Of a stretch of DNA of 64,000 bases, positions 53,153-63,295 are shown piece by piece (position 1 is the stretch's first letter; each line of letters begins with the position of its first letter). Under the pieces are notes generated by a model. The model was not told where the DNA came from. It worked only from the letters and a program-made list of their open reading frames with translations, and searched no databases. This DNA is from Monocercomonoides exilis (Eukaryota; Preaxostyla; Oxymonadida; Polymastigidae): contig LSRY02000031.1 in NCBI GenBank assembly GCA_001643675.2, forward strand, positions 2,501 to 66,500, in the 5' to 3' direction. Made by a program: the position numbers and the translations under genes.

Positions 53153-54477
53153 AATTTGTTTCTGAACTTGAGCTCTGTACAGATGCAACGCTTAACCAGA
53201 AAATGGACGAAATATGTGAAGTGATGGAAGAAATGAGTGAAAATGAGATTTTCAGTGTTGCAACTACAGAATTGTTAGACCAAATTGATAAAATGATTGA
53301 ACAAAAGAAAATAACTCTTGAAAAAGTGTTTTCATTATTGAAACGAATTAAGTTGTGGGAAGTATTGGATTATTCAAAGAATATGATATTTGAAGAGTCG
53401 CTTTTACGTAAAAGATTTGAAAAAATGATCGCTGAGGAAAAAAAGAAGAAAGAAGAAATGAATGCAAAGCTTCTGACTGAACTTTGCGAGAATTATCTAT
53501 CTTTGTCATTTACGAATAGCCGCGGTTTTAAAGAAATATCTAGCATTTGCCTTCCTTGTATTCTTAATGATGCACTTGAAAATGAAGAAAGTGGAAAAAC
53601 TCAAAAAGATATTGAACTTGCTTTTGTGGCTCTCGTAAAAGTCAGTCTTGCGAGGGTATGTTGCAAATTATTTTATTTTTGATTAAATTATTCTTTAACT
53701 TGTTTGAAAAAGAACTTAAAGAAAGAACAATATATGAGTGAGATAACAAGAATAATCAAATATCATCAAGAACATCGTAATATGACGAAACTTGCATATC
53801 AATGTGCTTGGCAGTTTTTGACAATCCGAGTTTTTCATGACTGTGGATTGAAAAGTACAATAATGAGTGAACTGAATTTTTCAAGTGAAGTTGTTGGAGA
53901 ATTGAAAGAATTGATAGAAAGTGTGGAGTGGAGAAGAAATGAATTCAAGTTAAATGAAGTTAGAAATTCTCGGGTTGTGATGAAATGGTTGCATTTATTC
54001 ATGATTTTTGATTTTCAACAATTACTCCAAATGTGTGATATTTGTAGACTTATTGCATTGATTGTCTGGTTGCATAACGAAACAAAATGCATCCATGAAG
54101 ATATTGCATCGCGTTGCTTGTCTGCCATTGTGAGTATTGCGAAATACAAAAATATAACTCTTCACAGTTTATTGAGCTATGGAGCTGTTAATATGTTTTT
54201 GTTTGTTTTCTTCGAATCAACTTTGCACAATTCAACAATAAAAAAGTGTTTGGAATTTTTAAAAATACTTTTAGAAAAATTAAATGGGGGGATGGAAGAA
54301 AAAGATGAAGTTGATGATGATGAAAAAACGGAAAAAGTGACAAGAAGAAGGATAAGAGAAGTATTTGAGGAAATGGGATTCGAAGATATTACCAACAGCT
54401 TTTTTGAAAGACCAATTGAATTGAATAATGATTTGAATAAGTTAATTGGTCTTTTTGTTTATTTTGCACATTGTTAA
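53153..54477 (+). CDS. Oxymonad-type helical (ARM-like) family protein, at least two exons
   Basis: The exons 53153-53655 and 53713-54477 join in frame across a 57-base intron (GTATGT...AAAG) and give about 420 residues; the ATG at 53203 is the first Met. The protein is mostly alpha-helical: MEEMSENEIFSVATTELLDQ, FEKMIAEEKKKKEEMNAKLL, TKLAYQCAWQFLTIRVF, IREVFEEMGFEDITNSF. I recognise the overall pattern (EEMxxEEF...IEEKKMSL...YHQEH...AYQSAW) as a multigene family of Monocercomonoides, function unknown. The frame is open upstream of the Met to an AG at 53151-53152 after TTTTGC, so an additional 5' exon is likely. Confidence 0.72.
53656..53712 (+). other. Spliceosomal intron, 57 bases
   Basis: Donor AGG|GTATGT, acceptor GAAAAAG|AAC, AT-rich interior with in-frame stops and a TTTAAC branch-like element about 20 bases before the acceptor. 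Removal keeps phase 0 and joins two well-ordered coding segments. Confidence 0.7.
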
Positions 54478-55303
54478 ACTATTGATTGAAGTTCAAGAAA
54501 AAGTAAAATTGAAACTTTCCCAGATTCTCATCATCTTTTTCCTTGTCATTTTTTTACAATTATTTTAAATGCTCTCTCAATTAATCAAAATTTTATAATC
54601 TCACAAAATAGATGAAGAAAATTGTGCACAGTAGAATTCTTTTTTCTTAAATGGCATTCAAAAGAGACAATTTTGTGTTCATCTAAAAGTCTGAAATAGA
54701 CTTTGTGGAAAAGGAAGCCAGTCAGTTTTCTTCAGCTCCACGTGTTTTCAAGAAGTGGAGAAGAAATGTGAAAACGATTAATCTTGAAAAAATGAAAGTG
54801 TTACAAATCAAAGAAACTGTTTTGGTTTTCTTTCGTTTCGTTTTTCTTTTTCAGATATTAACGAACTCTTAAAAAATATTAAAAAGTGCACAAATTTATC
54901 AAATAAATTCGTGAAATTTATTTTAAAAATAAATATATATTATTCATAATACGGCACTTAGAATTCAACAAATTTTTAGCCATGAACAAGAAAATAGTAA
55001 TTGTATCTCTCCTATTTTTGAAGTTCTCTAAATATCTTTTAAATGAACCGTACATTACAGTATATTCAAACCAAATAATCTCATAAATTCATATTCTTTG
55101 AATTTTTCATCTATTTAATTGGAAGGAATCCGATTTACAGATAATTGAATGTTCAAAAACTCAAAAATACATAACTGTATAAAAATCAAAGCAATAAACA
55201 ATGGATAAATTTGAAAATGAAGAAATAAAATAAAATAAATATTTTCAGAAAAATTTTCACTCATTGGGTAATCAGAACAAAAAATTTTATTTTAGCATCC
55301 TTT
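54478..55303. other. AT-rich intergenic region
   Basis: No gene seen. It separates the convergent 3' ends of the helical-family gene and the large surface-protein gene. Confidence 0.6.
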
Positions 55304-58300
55304 TTATCTTTCTCGAAATTTGCTCCCTTCTTTAATTTCTTTGTAGTCTCTTCGCTTCCTTCTTTTCACAACACACACGACAACCACCACAATGACAACC
55401 ACAACAACTGCAAATGCGCAAGAAGAAGCTATAACTATAATCAGCTGTGTTGTCGTTAATTTCTTCGGATTGTCCTCTTTCCGCTTCACCAAAAACCAGT
55501 CTTTTGTGTGCTTCTTTTCATTTGCAGTTATGCCGCTCGAATATGACAAACGGCACACAACCGAAGTTTGATCATCTCCATCCAGAAGAGCCTTGGGAAT
55601 CTTCACTTTCATTTCTGCCTCTCCCACAAAGTCTGTCACTGGGCAGTCAACCCATTTCAGCTCTTCTCCTTTTCTTTCTTTTGCAGCTTCAAATGTCAAT
55701 TCACAAGGAAAGAGACAGCTTCCATGAACAATTCCAGTCACTGTTTCTTCCTCATTTTCTTTATCTTCACCATTTGCTTCTCTTTTTCCCCTGTTTGCGC
55801 CTTCAGCATCTTTCACTATCGTCACATTCTTCAGCACAGGAGAAAAGAAGAGAGAGTCCATTTTTTTCGCTGCTTCTCCGCTCGCATTCCCATCCGCAAT
55901 CATTCCAAACGGCTTCCCTTCCGTCCCGTCGCTTCCCTGTGCCAGAGATATAACACAGACAGAAGAAGGTTGTTTTCCTTTAGCTCGAATGTTGTGCCTC
56001 AATGAAGGGAATTTCTCCCAATCCGCATTAATTGGATGGTTGTTTGCAAAGCTGCAGTTGCTCAGATTCAAGGGACTTCCGTCTGTGAAGATAACTCCCT
56101 CGCTGATGTTGACAAACGAGCAGTCTTCAAAGACTGTTGTCGGAGTCTCGTGAAGCGTCACAAGCCCTGAATCCCACAGGCACAGACCATTCTCTGCCTC
56201 TTTTATTTTGTTAATTGGCTCTGGTTTTGTCTTTTTTCCTTTCATCTCCAAAAAATATTCGTTCTTTTCGCTTTTCTCTTCGTCAGCTCGTCTCCCTTTG
56301 TTTGTATTGCCATTTCTTCCGTAAATCGCAAGTTGCTTAAAGTTTCCAAATTCCTTCTCAATCACTATCAGCTTGTATGGCAACGGTTTTCCTTCTCCTC
56401 CTTGGACGCTTTCTCCTGTCAGCTCTGTAAACCACGGTCTAAGCACAACATCAATGATGGTCAATTGATTTTGAGTGAAGATCAAATTCAGTGCTTCTCC
56501 TTCAACTGCATCTGGGTATTCTATATCAACATGCCTGAATGTACAAGAATAGCGCCAGTTTTCAAATACTGCCAGTGATTTCCCTGCGTATATCTTTGAT
56601 TCAATATGAAGCGTTCCGCGATTCGGCTCTGCATTTAACAATGAAGACGAAGATAAATCAGGTGCTGAAGCGAATGTCATTGACTGCTTTGTTTCAAATG
56701 GTTCGTCTACTGAAACCATTCCTATAAAAAGCATCATAAATGCCTCGTTTAGTATATTGTGCTTTGTTCCTGTGCTGATTCGATCGCATGGCGCTGTTTT
56801 GCTTCCGCAACTCTTTCCGTTGCTTGCTTTCTCTCCTCCAACAAAAATCCTGCTCGAACGATACGGCAGTCTGTTAGCTTCGTCCGTTAAAAGATCGATA
56901 ATATTTGCTTCATCGCCTTTCCTTTCTTCCAAAAGTATTCCATTCGGCTCTCCATAAATCTCCTCCATTTCAAATACAAAGAGTTCATCTTTCAATTGCT
57001 CTCTTCCAACTGGAAGTGACAAGAAAACATATTTTCCTTCTTTTGCTGCACAATCAACGAAATTCAAATTTTCTAATGATAATTTAACTGGATCAGTGAC
57101 GCCATCGGAGACTCGAACAAAAATCGCTCCTCCTTTTGATTCTTCATTTCTGTCTAATGTATTCACTTCCTCATTGCTCGTTGGATTTCTGACAGAACAA
57201 TTTCGAAAAGTTGTGTGCGAAACTGAAAATTCATTGGCGCTGTTTCCAACTTCCATATATATGCAGCCTCCTATTTTGTGTTCCACCGACCAGCAGTTCA
57301 GAATTCTACCATTTGTCACAGAAACTTGTTCGCATCCCTCCAAAACAGTCACAACAGACTGTGTTGCGCTTTTGACTGAAAGCTTATTGAGCAAAAAGCC
57401 GAAGAATATAACTGCCTTTGCTGCTTCGCAAAGAATAATTGCAGACGAAGAAATAAAGTTCTCGATGGTTACGGTAACTAAAAATAATGTCCCCGTCTTG
57501 CATTCTATCAAAGCGCAGTTAAGCTCTTGCTTTTCATCAGTCGCTGTGATATTAACATCATAAAGCTGGGCTGATGTATCGTCTCCGTCTGTAACAATCA
57601 GCCCGTTGCTTCTTCCGCTTGCTCTTGTCGTGTCCACATTGATTTCTGCTTCATACAGCAGAAGACTGCCTTGCTGTTTCAAGTTGAAAACCCCTTCGCC
57701 TGGAAGCACCTTCGTTTCGTCCAGAGCGGTCGTAATGGAGATTTTCCTGACATCTCTGTTTAAAACTTCAATTTTGCACCCTTCTATTGTTATTGGTTCG
57801 ATGTCGTATTTGTTGCAATCTTTGGTCGTGTAAATGCGAAACAGCCTCCCCGTAAGACTGTTCTCAATCGCCTTTTTCATCGTTTTGCATGGCTTATTCC
57901 CTTCTTTGCCGCATTCATCGTTGTCCACTCCATTTATCGCGTCAACATCCACTTCGAACGAGTTGTAAGCCAGCCAATCGTCGTGTATGATTGATGTGGT
58001 GCTTGGCCTTTTCACGACAACTCGCTCTTTCTTCGTTGAGCTAATGCATGCTGCATCAAAAGGATTCTTGTTCATCTCAGAATCCCCCTTGCAGAGGATA
58101 ACCACGTCGTTTGCATCTATTTTACCCTCATTTTTTGCAAAGAAGCAATCCTTAAAAAAGATTCCGTCACCTTTTATGTTCTCTTCGTCCAAAGTCAAAT
58201 AAACTCCGCCTCCAGACTTCGCTGTGCATCTTTCAAACGTCACATTATTGCACTCAAATCCTGCCATTTGCGTCAACTCAAGTACATACAGCCCTCCACC

Positions 58301-59383
58301 TCCTTCTGCGGCCACGCAGCTATAAAATTCAACGTTTTCCAGTTTCACTTTCCCTTTCGTCATCCCAATCATCATCCCCCCACCTTTTGTAGCCTCCCCA
58401 TTCCTGAATGTTGTATCAACGATATTCAGCTCACTCTCTGGATGCATTATTTCAAAATAAAGGCTGCTTCCCTTTTCTGACAAAGGCGATATTGAAGTAA
58501 ATGAGCATTTTGAAATTGAAATCTCAACTTTTTTGTTTTCCTCGCTTTTAGCCTCAAGTATCGCAGGGCCCGCAGTTTTTCTGTTAGCATAATCAAAGTA
58601 ACTTCCTTCCAGTGTAAATGATGATGGAAGTTTCAGAGCGCATTCTTTGTTCAATGTTGCTTCACCAAATTCGAAGCCTCTCAATTTTTGTAAAGCAGCA
58701 TCTTCAGAAATATGCAAAATTGCTCCATTAAAGTTTTTGAAATTTGATGATAATATCCAATAAAGCTTGTCAATTGAGATTTTCCCTTCCATAACACTCA
58801 AGACCGAAAAAGGCAATAAATCTTCTGTCCATCTGTTTAGACTAATGCCACAGTCGCTAATTGTTAAGTCTCCGTCAAAACCTCTTGAAAGAATAATCGC
58901 CGATTCCTCGTCTGTTTCCGTTGAAGATTGTTCAGTCTGAGGTAAAATTAGATTAAATGTCAAATGTTCCAATTTTAAAATTTTTTCGTTTGCAATATGG
59001 AACTTTCCTTTTTCCACGAGATCTTTCAAGTCAAAATCAAGTATTCCTCTGGTGTTACTGTCTACTCCTGAATCCATTGTTAAGCTGAACTCTTTGTTAA
59101 ATAAAAATTCATATTGAATTTCTGCAAAATCAACAATTTTAATAGATTTGTCCCCAGGATCATCTCCAAGTCTTTCAATTCCTTTTACAACCGATTTGCA
59201 TGGTTCGCCTTCGACTCCACAGTTGGGGTTCGAATCGTCCCCTCTGTCGGAAATAAAAACAATTGTTATTGGTGCTTCTTGAACGCTTCCTCTTTCAGCA
59301 ACAAGTTCTCTTTCCGAAAAAGTTTGATTATTTTCGTTTGTGTTTGAAAAAGCGCTTGCAAATAGTGCTATTATAACAAACAT
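55304..59383 (-). CDS. Large beta-helix surface membrane protein
   Basis: 1,359 residues, intact. A signal peptide (MFVIIALFASAFSNT) is followed by about 1,290 extracellular residues in three modules. Each opens with a CG...PC motif: NCGVEGEPCKS near 60, CGKEGNKPCKT near 500 and CGSKTAPCDR near 860. Within modules, parallel beta-helix rungs recur (ISKCSFTS, VDTTFRNGEATKGGGM, VTFERCTAKSGGGVYL, FEDCSFVN). A transmembrane helix near 1,320-1,345 (AFAVVVVVIVVVVVCVV) precedes a short basic cytoplasmic tail (KRRKRRDYKEIKEGS). This architecture resembles polymorphic or Pmp-like surface proteins of gut protists, where adhesion or antigenic variation is suspected. Location near a telomere fits a variable gene family. 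Confidence 0.85.
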   Translation of the reverse strand: MFVIIALFASAFSNTNENNQTFSERELVAERGSVQEAPITIVFISDRGDDSNPNCGVEGEPCKSVVKGIERLGDDPGDKSIKIVDFAEIQYEFLFNKEFSLTMDSGVDSNTRGILDFDLKDLVEKGKFHIANEKILKLEHLTFNLILPQTEQSSTETDEESAIILSRGFDGDLTISDCGISLNRWTEDLLPFSVLSVMEGKISIDKLYWILSSNFKNFNGAILHISEDAALQKLRGFEFGEATLNKECALKLPSSFTLEGSYFDYANRKTAGPAILEAKSEENKKVEISISKCSFTSISPLSEKGSSLYFEIMHPESELNIVDTTFRNGEATKGGGMMIGMTKGKVKLENVEFYSCVAAEGGGGLYVLELTQMAGFECNNVTFERCTAKSGGGVYLTLDEENIKGDGIFFKDCFFAKNEGKIDANDVVILCKGDSEMNKNPFDAACISSTKKERVVVKRPSTTSIIHDDWLAYNSFEVDVDAINGVDNDECGKEGNKPCKTMKKAIENSLTGRLFRIYTTKDCNKYDIEPITIEGCKIEVLNRDVRKISITTALDETKVLPGEGVFNLKQQGSLLLYEAEINVDTTRASGRSNGLIVTDGDDTSAQLYDVNITATDEKQELNCALIECKTGTLFLVTVTIENFISSSAIILCEAAKAVIFFGFLLNKLSVKSATQSVVTVLEGCEQVSVTNGRILNCWSVEHKIGGCIYMEVGNSANEFSVSHTTFRNCSVRNPTSNEEVNTLDRNEESKGGAIFVRVSDGVTDPVKLSLENLNFVDCAAKEGKYVFLSLPVGREQLKDELFVFEMEEIYGEPNGILLEERKGDEANIIDLLTDEANRLPYRSSRIFVGGEKASNGKSCGSKTAPCDRISTGTKHNILNEAFMMLFIGMVSVDEPFETKQSMTFASAPDLSSSSLLNAEPNRGTLHIESKIYAGKSLAVFENWRYSCTFRHVDIEYPDAVEGEALNLIFTQNQLTIIDVVLRPWFTELTGESVQGGEGKPLPYKLIVIEKEFGNFKQLAIYGRNGNTNKGRRADEEKSEKNEYFLEMKGKKTKPEPINKIKEAENGLCLWDSGLVTLHETPTTVFEDCSFVNISEGVIFTDGSPLNLSNCSFANNHPINADWEKFPSLRHNIRAKGKQPSSVCVISLAQGSDGTEGKPFGMIADGNASGEAAKKMDSLFFSPVLKNVTIVKDAEGANRGKREANGEDKENEEETVTGIVHGSCLFPCELTFEAAKERKGEELKWVDCPVTDFVGEAEMKVKIPKALLDGDDQTSVVCRLSYSSGITANEKKHTKDWFLVKRKEDNPKKLTTTQLIIVIASSCAFAVVVVVIVVVVVCVVKRRKRRDYKEIKEGSKFRER

Positions 59384-59634
59384 TTTCGGTTCAATCCAAT
59401 GTTTTGATCAAGTAACTATAATTAAAAATAATCCAACTTTTATTTAAGAGTCATTTGATTGAGAACAATATGGCAAATTTTATATAGAAATTAAAATTAT
59501 TGTGATATTATTTTCGAAAATGTATTTCATAAATGTGTTAGTGACTTATTATCAAAGAAGTACTAATAATCTCGCTGTTTGAGTTCAAACGTATAGGAAG
59601 AAATATTTTAGCTTTATGAATTGTATTTAATGTT
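59384..59634. other. Upstream region of the surface-protein gene
   Basis: AT-rich with no coding frame; probably contains its promoter. No specific motif can be assigned. Confidence 0.4.
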
Positions 59635-60115
59635 ATATGGGGCAAAATATTATGCTTCAAGCATTTTCATTGAAAAATTATGAACTTTTCATGGACTTTT
59701 TGAGACCAAAAAACATATTAAAAAAGGGTTCAATTTTTGACATTCGTGAAATGTTGGAAAACATTATGTTTTTTTTTTTTTTTTTTTACGACGATGCCTG
59801 TTGAAGGAAATGAAAATCAAATTTGTTTTGAAAACATATGGGGGAAAATAGGAACTTTCAGGTTTTTTTTTTGCACCAGTCATTGAAAAATTGCTTCACT
59901 CATAACTTTATTTAGCATTCTCAGAATTCAAAAAAAAATTTGATTTTCATATCTAGTTAACAGGCATCATTGATATAATAACAAAATGTTTTGTGTCATT
60001 TCACGTATGTCAAAAAATGAACACTATTTTATTAAGTTTTTTGATCTCAAAAAGTCCATGAAAAGTGCATAATTTTTCAATGAAAATGCCTGAAGAAAAA
60101 TATTTTTCCCCATAT
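59635..60115. mobile_element. Palindromic 480-bp element
   Basis: Arms of about 180 bp (59635-59823 and 59937-60115) are inverted copies with roughly 80% identity, starting ATATGGGG and sharing GCATTTTCATTGAAAAATTATG and a following TTTTCATGGACTTTTTGAGA block. The left arm contains a run of about 20 T. A third copy of the terminal word, ACATATGGGGGAAAA, lies in the centre near 59838. Non-coding; looks like a fold-back MITE. Confidence 0.7.
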
Positions 60116-60235
60116 GTTATTTCAATATTTTTATGTTTAATGAATAGGAAATTGATGATTTGAAAAAAATAGAAATATAAAAATACAATAAAAATATTCA
60201 TTTTAAGGTCATGATTAAAATGAATAAAGAATCAA

Positions 60236-60605
60236 TTAATCGTCGCTCCAATTTGATGCATTAGCACCATCAGAAATCTCATCACTTGAAGAATTGTCAT
60301 CTTCTGGAACAGAAATATCATCAATATCATCTATATCAGGAACATCATTTTCGATTTCTTCTTCTTCTTCTATGATTTCTCTCTCATTTTCTCTTCCATA
60401 GACGATATATCCCACTATATTCAAAGAAGATACTTTCAAAGTTTTTTCATACTCCCCAAAAAATGATTATTTCCAATATATTTCTCCCTTATGCCATGCC
60501 TTAAAAAAAATTCTCAGATGAGACCACATTCATTCTACTGCATTTGTGTATGTCTACGAAATTTGATCCACTTTACACTTTGAATGATTAAATGTTGGAT
60601 GAATG
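60236..60605 (-). pseudogene. Merlin/IS1595-type transposase, C-terminal part
   Basis: It continues the frame of 63296-63958 once the 2,674-bp insert and one target-duplication copy are removed. It contains FIHPTFNHSKCKVD and a MWSHLRIFFKAWHKGEIYW segment, matching the C-terminal NHS...W(S/R)HLR region of ISXO2-like transposases. An acidic tail (EIIEEEEEIENDVPDIDDID, ending ASNWSDD) follows. Stops at several codons (TAG, two TGA) mark it as dead. Confidence 0.75.
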
Positions 60606-60613
60606 AAACCATG
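60606..60613 (+). repeat. 8-bp target site duplication, left copy
   Basis: AAACCATG immediately before the left inverted repeat; the identical octamer follows the right repeat at 63288-63295. Confidence 0.93.
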
Positions 60614-60970
60614 GGCATAGGTGTAACTGCGTCCCTTTTGCAATTCTTGTTTTTAACAATTAATTTTATGATGCTTGAAAAGCAAAAATTATTTATAAAC
60701 TTTTGTATGGACCGATTTTTCGTAAAACTTTTTGTTTGTCGTGAAAAAATTTATTTTAAAAATGACCCATAAATATGAGTATTTGAATAAAATTTTTAAA
60801 ATCAAAAACAAATAAATCCTGAAAAATATCTTGAATGTCTCTAAATGCATTGTACACTTATATTTGTTTGATATTTTCACGAAAAATATAAATTTGAAAT
60901 TTAATTTATTTATATGCAATCATTTGATCAAACCCATATTTTAATTTTATTTATTTGGACAACTTTAATT
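60614..60970 (+). repeat. Terminal inverted repeat, left
   Basis: 357 bp; reverse complement of 62931-63287 with two substitutions. The identical 76-codon frame seen in both arms (60689-60919 minus, 62982-63212 plus) is a consequence of the repeat and is Phe/Lys/Ile-rich, so not treated as a gene. Confidence 0.97.
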
Positions 60971-61368
60971 TGACGGTGCGGGTTATGCAATGTTCGAACG
61001 TATGTATTTGTTGTTTCTATATGTGATCATTATCAAATGCAAATTATACCAATTGTGTTCGTGTCAGAATATCCTGTTTCTGCTTTTTCAATTGCTAATA
61101 CAAGTTTCAAAGAAAAATCTTTGCTTTCAAAATCTTTCATTTCATAAAATGCTGTTGTACAATTGACACATTTATTTTCTTTGCACAAGACTGAAATGTG
61201 AAGCCAACATGTATTGCAAAATGACAAAATCACGTATTCAACAATCTGTTTGCAATTTATTTTGTTTGGAACATTTGTTATTTACTCTTATATTTCGTAA
61301 AGTACAAGGAAAAGATCATTCCTTTAGGAAGGAATGCAGGAGTTTTGATATTGATACATAGAAGCTAA
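60971..61368. other. Interior AT-rich segment of the gene-capturing transposon
   Basis: Contains a 66-codon minus-strand frame (61033-61233) with several cysteines (SFCNTCWLHISVLCKENKC, VNCTTAFYEM) that could be a decayed zinc-binding fragment. No stronger evidence of a gene. Confidence 0.35.
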
Positions 61369-62481
61369 ATTGAAGGGGCATTATCAGATAAGAGCAAAGA
61401 AGGAGGAGCACTGAAGATCGTTCTGAAGAATGGAGGATTTATGGCACTTGAAAATAGTTCATTTGTTGGATGTGTTTGTCAGAATGGGAGTGAGGGTGGA
61501 AAAGGAGGAGGGATTTATCTGGATTGCAGCTCAAATGGAGAAGCATTTCACCTTTCATCGATATCATTTTCTGAATGCTCAGCAACAGTTGGGAAGAACA
61601 TGTTTGTGAAGAGTGGGAATCTGGTGAACAGTGTGAATACAGAACGTTTTGCATTTGATTGCACAGATTACGTGGAGGATGGGAATGCATTTGTTGGAGA
61701 AGATGGGATTTGTGGAGAAATGGATCTTCGAGTGTTTCTTGTTGAAATGAAGGGAATGGAGGTTTGTGTGTCAATGGAGGGGTATGACACATTGGGATGT
61801 GGAAGTGAAAAATTCCCATGTGAATCGATGAAAAGTGGAATTGACCACATTGACATGAATGGAGGGGAAGGAGAAAGGAAAGTGAAGGTTAAAGATGAAG
61901 GGATAATTGAAGATATTTATTCTTTCACAGATGCACTTGCGATTGATGGAAGTGTGATTGATGAAGATGAAACCAAACACAAGCCTGTTCAGTTTAATGA
62001 GAGAATCAAAGGGAATTCAGCATTTGCTTCATCTGTTATTTCTTCAACTGCCTCGCTCATCTTGCTGTCTTTGAAGTTACAAATTCCAAGTCAATTTGCA
62101 CCAATCATGAATTCATTGATATCATCGAGTAATATTCTTCAATTTGAAAACTGTTTATTTGAAATCCAATCATCAACGACCATTCAATACTCATTGATAA
62201 CCACAACCAGTGGAAGTTGCACATTGATAGGATGCAGTTTAATGGGATCTTCATTTGTCAAATCACCATTGGTGATGGCTACTTCTGTTTTATTTGAAAG
62301 CAACAACTTTTCAAACATTAGGAACACTGGAAGTGGTGAAGAAGGAGGCGTTGCAAAAGTTACATTAAAAAATGATGAAAATTTGGCTATTAAATCAACA
62401 AATGCATCATCTTGTTCACTTTCATCGGGCAATGGAAAAGGAGGATTCATGTATTTGGATTGTCAAAATTGCTTTGTATGA
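61369..62481 (+). pseudogene. Captured fragment of a beta-helix surface-protein gene
   Basis: An open frame of 370 codons (first Met at 61441) with typical rungs: GGALKIVLKNGGFMALENSS, FVGCVCQNGSEGGKGGGIYL, ISFSECSATVGKNMFVKSGN. A module start GCGSEKFPCESMKSGIDHI matches the CG...PC openings of the protein at 55304-59383. It lacks a signal peptide, ends abruptly after YLDCQNCFV and has no transmembrane segment, so it is an internal piece of a larger gene. The reading frame is intact, suggesting recent capture or selection. Confidence 0.8.
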
Positions 62482-62930
62482 AAGAAGTTCTGAATTATTT
62501 TCATTCATAATTTTATTTTCCGTTTTTTCTCACTTCTTCACCCAATTTTTGTTTTTTAAGATAAATGCGATTTCAACAAATACAAGCAATTAAAAGCAGT
62601 TTTGAAAGATAAAGAAATATAAATGAATATTATTTGCTTGAAAAAGTGAAGTGAAAGTCACAAAAGCGATCAATATTGTGAATAAAAAGATTAGGAACAC
62701 CAACACTGGATATTCAAATATTCGGGATGTGAACTTCACAGTAACATAGGGTTGAACAACTAATAAATATAAAATCACAAGAAATAACACAAAAATAAAA
62801 ATGATTCAAAACTTGATAAAAACAAACAAAGACATACATATATATTTAAATAAAAAAACCATTTCATATGATTTATAGCATGACTAACGATTGTTAATAA
62901 CATAATGTTCACAAAATGATTATTTACACT
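62482..62930. other. AT-rich filler of the transposon
   Basis: Non-coding except for a hydrophobic 66-codon minus-strand frame (62590-62790) judged spurious. Confidence 0.45.
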
Positions 62931-63287
62931 AATTAAAGTTATCCAAATAAATTAAATTAAAATATGGGTTTGATCAAATGATTGCATATAAATAAATTAA
63001 ATTTCAAATTTATATTTTTCGTGAAAATATCAAACAAATATAAGTGTACAATGCATTTAGAGACATTCAAGATATTTTTCAGGATTTATTTGTTTTTGAT
63101 TTTAAAAATTTTATTCAAATACTCATATTTATGGGTCATTTTTAAAATAAATTTTTTCACGACAAACAAAAAGTTTTACGAAAAATCGGTCCATACAAAA
63201 GTTTATAAATAATTTTTGCTTTTCAAGCATCATAAAATTAATTGTTAAAAACAAGAATTGCAAAAGGGACGCAGTTACACCTATGCC
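62931..63287 (-). repeat. Terminal inverted repeat, right
   Basis: 357-bp partner of 60614-60970; ends CAGTTACACCTATGCC directly against the octamer AAACCATG. Confidence 0.97.
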
Positions 63288-63295
63288 AAACCATG
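63288..63295 (+). repeat. 8-bp target site duplication, right copy
   Basis: AAACCATG, identical to 60606-60613. Confidence 0.93.

Larger units (their letters stand above)
60614..63287. mobile_element. Gene-capturing transposon with 357-bp inverted repeats
   Basis: 2,674 bp, bounded by 357-bp inverted repeats that agree at 355 positions and flanked by a perfect 8-bp direct repeat. It begins GGCATAGGTGTAACTGCGTC. It has no transposase gene. The interior carries a 1.1-kb fragment of a beta-helix surface-protein gene (61369-62481) and AT-rich filler. It interrupts a Merlin/IS1595-type transposase gene exactly. The 8-bp duplication is typical of hAT and Merlin elements, so it may be a non-autonomous member mobilised in trans. 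Confidence 0.88.

Noticed and set aside
60689-60919. 76-codon frame, with an identical copy at 62982-63212
   Set aside because: The identity follows from the 357-bp inverted repeat; composition is Phe/Lys/Ile-rich and the frame is probably incidental.
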